Part shown: positions 1 through 8,100 of the stretch, piece by piece
Layout of the letters: each line of letters opens with the position of its first letter
Numbering within the stretch: position 1 is the stretch's first letter
Assembly: GCA_023404805.1 (NCBI GenBank)
Contig: JAEYAL010000020.1
Location: 1 to 19,450, forward strand
DNA: 19,450 nucleotides
From: Actinomycetes bacterium
GTDB lineage: Bacteria > Actinomycetota > Thermoleophilia > Solirubrobacterales > Solirubrobacteraceae
Reading direction: 5' to 3'
Made by a program: the position numbers and the translations under genes
The notes under the pieces: generated by a model
The model's input: only the letters and a program-made list of their open reading frames with translations
The model's database searches: none
What the model was told of the DNA's origin: nothing

Positions 1-793
1 GCGCCGGAGCGACACCCGTGCCCGTCTCCCAGGCCGGCGCGAGCCCGCCGGGCAGGCGCCCCGCGACGGCCCACGCCACGGCGGCGAACCAGATCGCGCG
101 CAGGATGCCGCTCGGGTCGTACGGCAGCACGAAGAGCAGGCCGACAAGCACGCCCATGAACCCGAGCACGCGCGGCAGCAGGCCGACGCGCATCGCCTGG
201 ATCGACACGAGCGAGATCGGCAGGGCGATCACGAGCGCCAGAATGCCGCGCAGGCTGCTGAGCGCGAGCAGGTCGGCGTTGCCGACCGCGTCGAAGATCT
301 CCTGCGGGATGTACTCGGGGCTCGTGCCCTTGAAGGCCTGAACCTCCATCACCTCGTGCACGAAGGTCGCGACGCCGACCATGACGAGGGCGACGACCGA
401 CAGCGGCTCCAGCCACTTGCCGAGCGTGCCGCCGCGCTCACGGGCGCCGCGCAGCAGGAGGAGCATCATCGGGACCAGCAGCACGAGCGCCAGGCCGCGC
501 AGGCCGTTGGCGAGGATCGTCTCCCAGCCGTGGTCGACGCGGAACTTCGCGTACGCGGTCCAGAAACTGGCCGGGAACTCGGCGCCGGTCGCGCGGGCGT
601 TGAGCGTCTCGACGAAGTCGGCGGCCTTGTCGGACTTCGGGATGCCGGCGCCTGCGGTGAGCTGCGACAGGAGCGCCGCCAGCGCGGTCAGCACCGCCGA
701 TGCCACCGCGGTGTAGATCGCGATGCGCTTCTGCCCGGCCTCGCGGGCGAGGACCTCGTCCGGAGTCGGCAGAGCACGGGGGGTCGCAGCCAT
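1..793 (-). CDS. Integral membrane protein, 3' end cut off by the window edge
   Basis: An open frame reads leftward from ATG at 793 to the window edge without a stop (264 codons visible), so the C-terminus is missing. The protein begins MAATPRALPTPDEVLAREAG. About six hydrophobic segments are visible, at residues 23-44, 97-115, 129-148, 179-200, 207-224 and 229-246. A longer extracytoplasmic or cytoplasmic loop lies at about 45-96 between the first two. An in-frame TGA sits three codons before the ATG, which fixes the start within a few codons. No Shine-Dalgarno is visible, and a TAGACT -10-like box ends 8 nt before the ATG, so the mRNA may be leaderless or nearly so. I do not recognise the family and see no catalytic motif. 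The gene is divergent from the osmoprotectant operon, but no functional link is shown. The gene itself is well supported by its reading frame and hydrophobic pattern; its function is unknown. Confidence 0.8.
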   Translation of the reverse strand, partial: MAATPRALPTPDEVLAREAGQKRIAIYTAVASAVLTALAALLSQLTAGAGIPKSDKAADFVETLNARATGAEFPASFWTAYAKFRVDHGWETILANGLRGLALVLLVPMMLLLLRGARERGGTLGKWLEPLSVVALVMVGVATFVHEVMEVQAFKGTSPEYIPQEIFDAVGNADLLALSSLRGILALVIALPISLVSIQAMRVGLLPRVLGFMGVLVGLLFVLPYDPSGILRAIWFAAVAWAVAGRLPGGLAPAWETGTGVAPA

Positions 794-988
794 GGCGGCT
801 CAGTCTAGATGGGAGGCGCTGCCCCGCGGAGCCCGGGCGGGCCGAGCGCCCGCGCCCAGGCGGGTGAACCCGCAAGGCGCCCTGACGCGTACGCACTATG
901 CTGCCCCGCAACCGGTCTCTCGCGCGCCGCCACCCATTGGCCCACCCCCGCACGCGTCGGCCACCCTCCCTCCGACCTGCCTTCCCGT
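794..988. promoter_or_regulatory. Divergent intergenic region with two -10-like boxes
   Basis: 195 bp separate the leftward membrane-protein gene from the rightward osmoprotectant operon. On the minus strand TAGACT (802-807) fits the TANNNT -10 pattern and would put the transcript start at or within about 2 nt of the ATG at 793. On the plus strand TATGCT (897-902) would give a leader of about 80 nt for the ATPase gene. Neither has a convincing -35 hexamer at 16-19 bp, so both are weak calls made from pattern alone. The stretch just before the ATG at 989 is C-rich, with no Shine-Dalgarno. Confidence 0.3.
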
Positions 989-2227
989 ATGTCTGCTGAC
1001 GCCCGTCCGACGGGGCCGAGCCCCAACCCGCAGCCCGCTGCGGCCACGGCACCGCTCACCCCTGAGCAGGCCGCCCTTCGCACCGGTTCGGGCCATCCGG
1101 CCGCGCGGCTCGAGCTCAAGGAGCTGCTCAAGCACTACCCAGGAGCCGAGACGCCGGCCGTCGACCGCCTGAGCCTCGACGTGCCCGCGGGCGAGATCTG
1201 CGTCTTCGTGGGCCCGTCCGGCTGCGGCAAGACGACCGCGATGCGGATGATCAACCGCATGATCGACCGCGACGGCGGCGAGATCCTGCTCGACGGCCGC
1301 GACGTCAACGACCGCGACCCGTCGGAGCTGCGGCGCGAGATCGGCTACGTCATCCAGCAGATCGGCCTCTTCCCGCACAAGACGATCGCGGAGAACGTCG
1401 CGACCGTCCCGAAGCTGCTCGGCTGGAGCAAGCCGCAGATCGCCGAGCGCACGGAGGAGCTGCTCGAGCTGGTCGGCCTCGGGCCGGAGTTCGCCGCGCG
1501 CTATCCGGCGCAGCTCTCCGGCGGCCAGCGCCAGCGCGTCGGCGTCGCCCGCGCCCTCGCGGCCGACCCGCCGCTGCTCCTGATGGACGAGCCGTTCGGC
1601 GCGATCGACCCGATCACCCGCGACCGCCTCCAGAACGAGTTCCTGCGCCTGCAGAAGACGCTCGGCCGCACGATCGTGTTCGTCACCCACGACATCGACG
1701 AGGCGATCAAGATGGGCGACCGCATCGCCGTCCTGCGCACCGGCGGCCATCTCGCCCAGTACGCGACGCCCGACGAGCTGCTGCTCACGCCCGCCGACGA
1801 CTTCGTGGAGCGCTTCGTCGGCGCCGACCGCGCCCTCAAGCGCCTCGCCCTCGGCCGCGCCCGCGATCTCGACCTGCTGCCGGTCACGCGCGTCCACGAC
1901 AACGACCCCTCGGACTGGGTCCGCGCGCAGCTGGCGGGCGCCGAGGTCCCGTTCCCGCTCGTCGTCGACGCCGATGACCGCCCCGTCGCCTGGCTCGACG
2001 ACCACGACCTCCAGCGCGAGCGCGTCCGCGCAGCCGACGGCTCAGAGGTCGCGATCGTCGACGAGGACGCCGTCCTGCGCGACGCCTTCTCGACGATCCT
2101 GCAGAACCGCGTCCGCTACGCCGTCGTCGTCGATGAGCGCGGCAAAGCCCTTGGCGTGCTGTCGTCGTCGCAGATCTCCGACGTGCTGCTGCCCGAGAGC
2201 GAGCCCGCCCCGGAGCCCGCCGCATGA
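989..2227 (+). CDS. opuCA: Osmoprotectant (glycine betaine/choline-type) ABC transporter ATP-binding protein with CBS domains
   Basis: 412 residues, a cytoplasmic ATPase that energises the two permeases encoded next. Visible motifs: Walker A GPSGCGKT (75-82), Q-loop around Q123-Q124, signature LSGGQ (176-180), Walker B LLLMDE (196-201) and H-loop H234. The EPFGAIDPITR D-loop is typical of the ProV/OpuCA/OsmV group. Residues ~295-400 form two short CBS-like halves (VPFPLVVDADDRPVAWLDDHDL and YAVVVDERGKALGVLSSSQI). In this family CBS modules sense ionic strength or bind c-di-AMP; that role is inferred here. I chose ATG 989 because the frame upstream (back to 809) has no domain content. Residues 1-40 are Pro/Ala-rich and unlike the family, so the true start could be even further in. 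The stop overlaps the next ATG in ATGA, implying translational coupling. Confidence 0.93.
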   Translation: MSADARPTGPSPNPQPAAATAPLTPEQAALRTGSGHPAARLELKELLKHYPGAETPAVDRLSLDVPAGEICVFVGPSGCGKTTAMRMINRMIDRDGGEILLDGRDVNDRDPSELRREIGYVIQQIGLFPHKTIAENVATVPKLLGWSKPQIAERTEELLELVGLGPEFAARYPAQLSGGQRQRVGVARALAADPPLLLMDEPFGAIDPITRDRLQNEFLRLQKTLGRTIVFVTHDIDEAIKMGDRIAVLRTGGHLAQYATPDELLLTPADDFVERFVGADRALKRLALGRARDLDLLPVTRVHDNDPSDWVRAQLAGAEVPFPLVVDADDRPVAWLDDHDLQRERVRAADGSEVAIVDEDAVLRDAFSTILQNRVRYAVVVDERGKALGVLSSSQISDVLLPESEPAPEPAA

Positions 2228-2964
2228 GCACGCTGCTGGCTACCGCGCTCCCGGCGGTCCTCGCCCAGGACGGCTTCTTCAAGGACCGCACCGCGCCCGG
2301 CGCCGAGGAGTCCTGCGTCGCGAGCAACGGCCTCTGCCCGAAATGGATGGTCGACAACTTCGACCAGTACCTGCAGCCGCTCGGCCGCCACGCCACGCTC
2401 ACCATCACCGCGGTCGTGATCGGCTTCGCGATCTCGTTCGCCCTGGCGCTGGTCGCCGAGCGCCGCCGCTGGCTCGTCGGGCCGGTCACGCAGATCAGCG
2501 CGATCCTCTACACGGTCCCGACCCTCGCAGCGTTCTTCCTGCTGATCCCGATCACGGGCCGCGGCTTCGTCACGGCGCAGGTCGCGCTCGTGGCCTACAC
2601 GCTGCTGATCCTGTTCCGCGGCGTGCGGACCGGCCTCGACGGCGTCCCACCCGAGACCGTCGACGCCGCCAAGGGCATCGGCCTGACCGACCGCCAGCTG
2701 CTCTGGCAAGTGAAGCTGCCGCTCGCGCTGCCGCAGATCATCGCCGCGCTGCGCGTCGCCAGCTCGACCACCGTCGGCCTCGCGACCCTCGCCTTCTTCG
2801 CCGGCGCGGGCGGCCTCGGCGGCAAGATCTACGACGACCTCACGTTCAAGAGCAACGTCGTCCTCGCCAGCGCGCTCTGCGTCCTGCTCGCGGTGGTGCT
2901 CGAAGTCGCCCTCGTGCTCGCCCAGCGCTCGCTCACGCCGTGGATCCGGGCGGCACGCGCATGA
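2224..2964 (+). CDS. opuCB: Osmoprotectant ABC transporter permease (first of two)
   Basis: 246 residues, an inner-membrane permease of the OpuCB/OsmW/ProW type (binding-protein-dependent transport domain, PF00528). After a hydrophobic N-terminus and an outer loop, membrane segments lie at about 58-78, 88-120, 125-140 and 180-240. The EAA loop that docks on the ATPase reads ETVDAAKGIGLTDRQLLWQV (about 141-160). The N-terminal loop carries two cysteines close together (ESCVASNGLC), possibly a disulfide outside the membrane; this is inferred. The start ATG overlaps the ATPase stop (ATGA at 2224-2227), and its own stop overlaps the next ATG the same way. This arrangement points to tight co-translation and a fixed heterodimer with the next permease. 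Length is normal for the family. Confidence 0.9.
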   Translation: MSTLLATALPAVLAQDGFFKDRTAPGAEESCVASNGLCPKWMVDNFDQYLQPLGRHATLTITAVVIGFAISFALALVAERRRWLVGPVTQISAILYTVPTLAAFFLLIPITGRGFVTAQVALVAYTLLILFRGVRTGLDGVPPETVDAAKGIGLTDRQLLWQVKLPLALPQIIAALRVASSTTVGLATLAFFAGAGGLGGKIYDDLTFKSNVVLASALCVLLAVVLEVALVLAQRSLTPWIRAARA

Positions 2965-3764
2965 GCGCCCTCGCCGCTGCCACCGAGCCGCTCTCGCAGC
3001 TCCCCGTCGCGGCGCTCCTGAGCGACGCGATCGACTTCATCCTCCACGAGCAGCAGTCGATCGACGGGACGCCGATCGGCGGGCCGGCGCAGCTCTGGGA
3101 GCTCACGGTCGTCCACCTGGCGCTGTCCGCGGTCGGCCTCGGCGTCGCGGCCCTGTTCTCGATCCCGCTCGGCTTGTGGCTCGGCCACCGCCGCACCGGC
3201 GAGCTCGTCGCGATCGCGGCGTCGAACGTCGGCCGCGCCGTCCCGAGCCTCGCGCTGATCGCCCTCTTCGTCGCGTTCGTCGGCACCGGCTTCGTGAACG
3301 TCGCCCTCGCGCTCGTCCTCCTCGCGATCCCGCCGGTGCTCACCGGCACCTACGTCGGCGTCGCGGCCGTCGACCCCGAGATCGTCGACGCCGCCCGCGG
3401 CCAAGGCCTCACCGAGCGCCAGATCGTCCGACAGATCGAGCTGCCGCTGGCGCTGCCGTCGATCTTCGGCGGCCTGCGCACCAGCGCCGTCAACGTCGTC
3501 GCCACGGCCACGATCGCGCCGCTCGCCGGCGTCCTCACCCTCGGCGACCCGATCATCGCCACCAGCGTCTACGGCGACGCCGGCCGTCTCGGCGCCTCGA
3601 TCCTCGTCGCGCTGCTGGCGCTGCTCACCGAACTCGGCTTCGCCCAAGCGCAGCGCGCCGCCACACCCGCCGGTCTGCGTCCCACCAAACGTCCGCGCTG
3701 GCGCGGCTCACCGGCTCCGCCGATCCTCGAGCCGCACAGCACCACCCACACCACCGACCTCTAG
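2961..3764 (+). CDS. opuCD: Osmoprotectant ABC transporter permease (second of two)
   Basis: 267 residues, the second membrane subunit. It is related to, but clearly different from, the upstream permease. Hydrophobic segments lie at about 50-75, 80-105, 110-130 and 175-225. The EAA loop reads EIVDAARGQGLTERQIVRQI, followed by ELPLALP. The ATG at 2961 overlaps the previous stop in ATGA; the open frame extends far upstream, but only as an out-of-frame shadow of the preceding genes. Oddities: the N-terminus (MSALAAATEPLSQLPVAALL) is followed by a hydrophilic stretch with DGTPIGGPAQ before the first helix. The last ~35 residues form a Pro/Arg/Thr-rich hydrophilic tail not needed for the permease fold. 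The order ATPase-permease-permease-binding protein differs from Bacillus opuCA-CB-CC-CD. The gene symbol is assigned by role. Confidence 0.88.
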   Translation: MSALAAATEPLSQLPVAALLSDAIDFILHEQQSIDGTPIGGPAQLWELTVVHLALSAVGLGVAALFSIPLGLWLGHRRTGELVAIAASNVGRAVPSLALIALFVAFVGTGFVNVALALVLLAIPPVLTGTYVGVAAVDPEIVDAARGQGLTERQIVRQIELPLALPSIFGGLRTSAVNVVATATIAPLAGVLTLGDPIIATSVYGDAGRLGASILVALLALLTELGFAQAQRAATPAGLRPTKRPRWRGSPAPPILEPHSTTHTTDL

Positions 3765-3772
3765 GAGCTTCG

Positions 3773-4804
3773 ATGACGGTCACCACCATCCAACCGCCGG
3801 CCCAGCCGCGCCGCAGCCGCGCGCGCCGCTCCAGCCTCGCCCGCACCCTCACGGCGCTGGCGCTCGCGGCCACGCCGATCGGCCTCGCGGCCTGCGGCGA
3901 CGACGAGAAAGACACCTCGTCCTCCGGGGGCTCGACGCCCGCCGCCTCCTCCACGGCGATCACCAAGAACGACGCGAACTCGGCGATCACGGTGACGCTC
4001 GGCTCCAAGAACTTCACCGAGCAGCAGGTGCTCGGCGAGGTCTACGCGCAGGCCCTGGAGGCCGCGGGCTACACCGTGAAGCGCGACTTCGGCCTCGGCG
4101 ACGAGAAGGCCGCCCTGAAGGCCCTCAAGGAGAAGCAGATCGACGCGTACCCGGAGTACACCGGCACGGCGCTGGGCTCGTTCTTCGAGGTGCCCGGCGA
4201 CGAGATCCCGAAGGACCCGACCGAGGCCTACAACCTCGTGCAGTCCAACTTCGAGAAGGAGGGCATCTCGGCGCTCAAGCCGACGCCGTTCACCTCCTCC
4301 AACGAGGTGGCCGTGACCAAGGCGACGGCCGATGAGCACAGCCTCGTGAACATCTCCGACCTCAGCCACGTCGACCAGGACTTCACGCTCTACGGCTCGC
4401 CCGAGTGCCGCAGCCGGATCGACTGCCTGAAGGGCCTGGAGGACGTCTACGGCCTGAAGTTCAAGAAGTTCACGCCCGTCGACATCTCGCTGCGCCACGA
4501 GGTGCTGACCTCCGGCAAGGCCGACGTCTCGATCGTCTTCACCACCGACCCGCAGATCGCGCGCGAGGGCTTCGTGCTCCTCAAGGACGACAAGAAGATG
4601 TTCCCGCCCTACAACTCGACGCTCCTGGCCCGCCAGGACGTGATCGAGAAGGCCGGTCCGGACTTCGAGAAGACCATCGACCTCGTGAACACGAAGCTCG
4701 ACAACGCCGTGATCCAGGAGCTCAACGCCAAGAAGGACATCGACAAGGAATCGGCGGCCGACGCGGCCAAGTCGTACCTGACCGAGTTCGGCTTCGTGCA
4801 GTAG
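3773..4804 (+). CDS. opuCC: Osmoprotectant ABC transporter substrate-binding lipoprotein
   Basis: 343 residues, an OpuAC/OsmX-type binding protein (PF04069) displayed on the outside of the membrane to capture betaine- or choline-like solutes. An Arg-rich n-region and hydrophobic core lead to a lipobox LAAC with C41 as the lipidated residue. A Ser/Gly/Thr-rich flexible linker follows. The mature domain opens with LGSKNFTEQQVLGEVYA, the family hallmark, followed by AYPEYTGTALGSFF and PVDISLRHEVLTSGKADVSI. Start ATG 3773 is supported by an AGGAG that overlaps the stop of the upstream permease, with a 6-nt gap. The frame continues upstream (to 3176) only as a shadow. The exact ligand cannot be read from the sequence; betaine, choline or carnitine are all possible. 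A strong hairpin follows the stop, closing the operon. Confidence 0.93.
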   Translation: MTVTTIQPPAQPRRSRARRSSLARTLTALALAATPIGLAACGDDEKDTSSSGGSTPAASSTAITKNDANSAITVTLGSKNFTEQQVLGEVYAQALEAAGYTVKRDFGLGDEKAALKALKEKQIDAYPEYTGTALGSFFEVPGDEIPKDPTEAYNLVQSNFEKEGISALKPTPFTSSNEVAVTKATADEHSLVNISDLSHVDQDFTLYGSPECRSRIDCLKGLEDVYGLKFKKFTPVDISLRHEVLTSGKADVSIVFTTDPQIAREGFVLLKDDKKMFPPYNSTLLARQDVIEKAGPDFEKTIDLVNTKLDNAVIQELNAKKDIDKESAADAAKSYLTEFGFVQ

Positions 4805-4811
4805 CAGCGCT

Positions 4812-4858
4812 GCACCTGGCGGGCGCGGGGCAGACGGCCCCGCGCTCGCCTCAGGTGC
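4812..4858 (+). terminator. GC-rich hairpin ending the osmoprotectant operon
   Basis: An inverted repeat starts 8 nt after the binding-protein stop: GCACCTG...GCGCGGGGC pairs with GCCCCGCGC...CAGGTGC, with two small internal mismatches and a loop around AGACG. There is no T-tract, as is common for terminators in high-GC actinobacteria. It is read as a terminator from its position and stability only. Confidence 0.55.
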
Positions 4859-4988
4859 TCCTGAAAAGCGGTGGCGGTGCTGGCCTGGCGTGACCACGGC
4901 CCGAGAGCAGGAAACGGCCATCGAGACCCCGAAGTGCTGGACGACGGACGTGGATCTGCGCGTGAGCAGCCAAGTCCCTCGAAACGGA

Positions 4989-5013
4989 CAGATTCGACCG
5001 AATGTCGAGTCTG
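4989..5013. repeat. 10-bp-arm inverted repeat upstream of the giant-protein promoter
   Basis: CAGATTCGAC - CGAAT - GTCGAGTCTG: ten-base arms with a single T/G mismatch and a 5-nt centre. It ends 14 bp before the candidate -35 box at 5028. It could be an operator or activator site for the downstream gene, or a second terminator hairpin for the upstream operon; it lies 184 bp after that operon's last stop, which favours an operator. The local sequence is less GC-rich than its surroundings. Confidence 0.5.
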
Positions 5014-5027
5014 CCTAATGCACCGGT

Positions 5028-5057
5028 TTGACCAACCGAACATGCGCCAGCTATGGG
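5028..5057 (+). promoter_or_regulatory. Sigma70-like promoter for the DUF11 giant gene
   Basis: TTGACC (5028-5033) and TATGGG (5052-5057) are separated by 18 bp, giving a predicted start near 5064 and a leader of about 60-90 nt. This is the best promoter match in the window. The rest of the 319-bp gap (4805-5123) holds the terminator and inverted repeat listed separately; I see no gene in it. Confidence 0.5.
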
Positions 5058-5123
5058 GGGTGAGCGCTCAAGTGGATCAACCAGACACCGATCCCAATAC
5101 GGCAGGCGGCATGCGCGCTCCCC

Positions 5124-8100
5124 ATGGGAGGCGCCCCGCCCTTCGGGTTCCACATGCCGTATCGCCACCCCCACACGCTCTGCGCAGCGCTGGCTGCTCG
5201 CCTCTTGGCGATCGCCGCCGTGCTCTTCGCCTGCGCCGCCCTGGCGCCGGCTGCCGCGCTGGCTGACGGCACGCCCAACCTCTCGCTGGCCATCGACGCG
5301 CAGGACAACGTCCTGTTCGGCAAGGACTCCACGGTCAGCCTGACGACCACGAACCCACCAGGCGTCACGGGCTACAACCTCTCGTACCGCGTGGTCCTGC
5401 CTGCGGGCGTCACGTACGTCGCGTCGAGCGCGGGCGCTGCGGGCGAGCCGACCGCGGTCGCCAACCAGCCGCTCGCGAACCAGACCACGCTGCTGTGGAA
5501 GAACGTCGCCGACATCGGCGCGGGCAACACGCACGCCCTGAGCTTCAAGGTGCAGCACGCGCCGCTGTCGTACGTCGTCGGCTCGCTGATCACGATCAAC
5601 GGCTCGGTCTACGCCGGCACCGACGACCGTTACCCGCCGGCGTTCACGGCCGCCGGCCAGGCCGATAACACGGTCGCCAACCCGTACACCGGCTTCTCGG
5701 CGAACAAGACCGACACGACCCGCATCACGGCGCTGGAGATCGACAAGACCTCCGACAACGCCCCCGAGGGCGAGCTCCTGCGCGGCGTCCACGCCAACCA
5801 GGCGGTGTACACCGTCACCGTCCGCAACAACCAGCTCGCGCCGACGACGCACCTGATCGTCGACGACTACCTGCCGTCGGGACTGGAGTTCATCGGCGGC
5901 TGCGGCAACGTCAGCTCCGACCACACCACGAACGCTCCGACGAACCCCGGTTCGGCCCAGGAATACCCGGGCGCCGGCGCGATCCCGGTCACCGCGGTCG
6001 CAGGCTGCGTCCAGCCGAACCTCATCGAGACGCTCAACATGGACCCGCCCGGCCCGGCGCCGAGCGGCGTCTACACGCACGTGCGGTGGTCGGCGCTCGG
6101 CACGATCGCTGCTGGCGCGACCGTCACGCTGAAGTACCGCGCGGGCGTGCCGCTGCGGGCAAACGCCACCACTTGGACGGGCGGCACGCCGGCCACCAGC
6201 GGCGGGCTGCAGGCCGCGAACCTCAACAACAACTCTGGCGCCGAGACGGCCGACGAGGCGACGCTCATCAGCTGGTCCCGCGCCCAGGGCGACTGGAACG
6301 ACACGGTCTTCACCACGGCTGACGGCAGCGTCGCCCGCACGATCGAGGACCTCGCCGTGCAGAAGACGGCGCAGTCGCCGACGACGCTGACGCAGGGCGG
6401 CGTGAACTTCTGGGACATCACCGTGCGCACGTCCGAGTACCGCAGCGCCGAGAACCTCGTCGTCACCGACACGGTGCCGGACGGCCTCTGCCCGCTGTCG
6501 CTCTCGTCGAACTTCACGCAGACGCCGCAGGACGCCTCTGACCTGGCGGACTGCTTCACCGGCCCGGACCCGAACGTCCCGTACTCGACGGTGCAGGAGA
6601 ACACCTCCGGCACGTACTCGGTCGTGTGGAACAGCTCGACGGTGCCGGCGCTCGCCGAGCTCGGCCCGAAGACCACGCAGACCTTCACCTTCGCGACCCG
6701 CGCCCGCGCGCGCTACCAAGAGGCGTTCGCCGACACGACGCCGCTGCTCTCGCGCGACTCGGTCACGAACAGCGTCTCGGTGGCGGCCAACGCCCGCGTG
6801 ATCTGCGACGGCGGCATCGCCTGCCCCTCCGGCGCGCCGACCGGCAACGAGATCGCGAACTTCGGCACGCTCTCGGCCGCCGCCTCTGACATCTCCAGCG
6901 ACACCATCACGGCGGCCGCGCCGGTGCTCGACAAGCAGGTCGCTTCGACCTCCGCCGACTGCACGGCGGCCACCTACAACGACGGCAGCCCGGCGCCGTC
7001 GTACCGCCCCGGCGACCGGATCTGCTGGCTGCTGCGCATCGACTACCCGGCCGGCCTGGACACCTCGGCCGCCACGGTCTCCGACTTCCTCCCGCCATCG
7101 CTCACGTTCGACACGGCCTTCGGCACCGGCGGCGACGAAACGACCGGCAACGACACCGTCGGCGCGTCGACTCTCGACGCCGCCGCGGCGATCCCTGGCC
7201 CGGGCGGCAGCGTCGACTGGACCCTCCCCGCGGGCTACACGGGCGGCTCGAAGGTGTTCGAGCACCGCATCGCCACGCGTGTCGGCCTGCCCGCCGGCTC
7301 GGCCCTCGGCGATGTGACCCGCAACCTCGCCCGCTCGACCACCACGTCGACCGGTGGCATCACGCAGCCGCTGCGCGACGACGCGCCCTACCGCCTCTCG
7401 ATGCCCGTCATGGCGACAGAGAAGCGCGTCACGGCGCTCGACGGCGTCGCCGTCGGCGGCGCGGCCGGCGTCGCCACGCAGGTCGTCCGCGGCGGCCAGG
7501 TCGCGACCTACCGCGTGCGCCTCACCAACGCCGGCGACCAGACCGCCGAGCGCACCGAGACCTGGGACCGCCTGCCGGCTGGCGTGACCTGCGCCGACGT
7601 CGCGGCGAGCGCGCTGCCGATCTCCGACGGCGGCATCTGCGACGGCGGCACGAACACGATCCGCTGGGGCGCGACGCCCGCGATCGGCCCGGACGTCCCG
7701 CCGCTCAGCAACAAGGACCTGACCTACTCGGTGATGGTCCCGACGACGATCGAGCCGACGCAGGCGCTCACCGGCTCCGCCGGCCTGCGCGCGTGGCAGA
7801 CGCCCACGAACACGGGCGGCATCTTCGTCTACGTGCCGGCCTCGAACGTCGATCCGTCGCAGAACCCCTCGGCCAACGTGATCTCGGCCCAGAGCTCGGC
7901 GAGCCTCACCGGCGCCATCCCGACGATCTCGCAGACCCGCGACACCGCGATCACCGAGACCAGCTCGAGCATCGACTGGAACTCCAACGCGACCGCCACG
8001 ATCGGCGAGACGCTGCACTACAAGGTCAGCGCGACCGTCCCGGCCGGCGTCACCGTCCGCGACTTCGAGGTCACCGACACCATCCTCGTCCGCCAGCAGT

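Noticed and set aside
809..988. Upstream 60-codon extension of the osmoprotectant ATPase gene
   Set aside because: It adds Arg/Pro-rich sequence unlike the family, overlaps the intergenic region with the divergent gene, and has no ribosome site.
4871..5266. Short plus-strand frame in the gap before the giant gene (131 codons)
   Set aside because: No domain or ribosome site; it runs across the promoter and into the giant gene in another frame.
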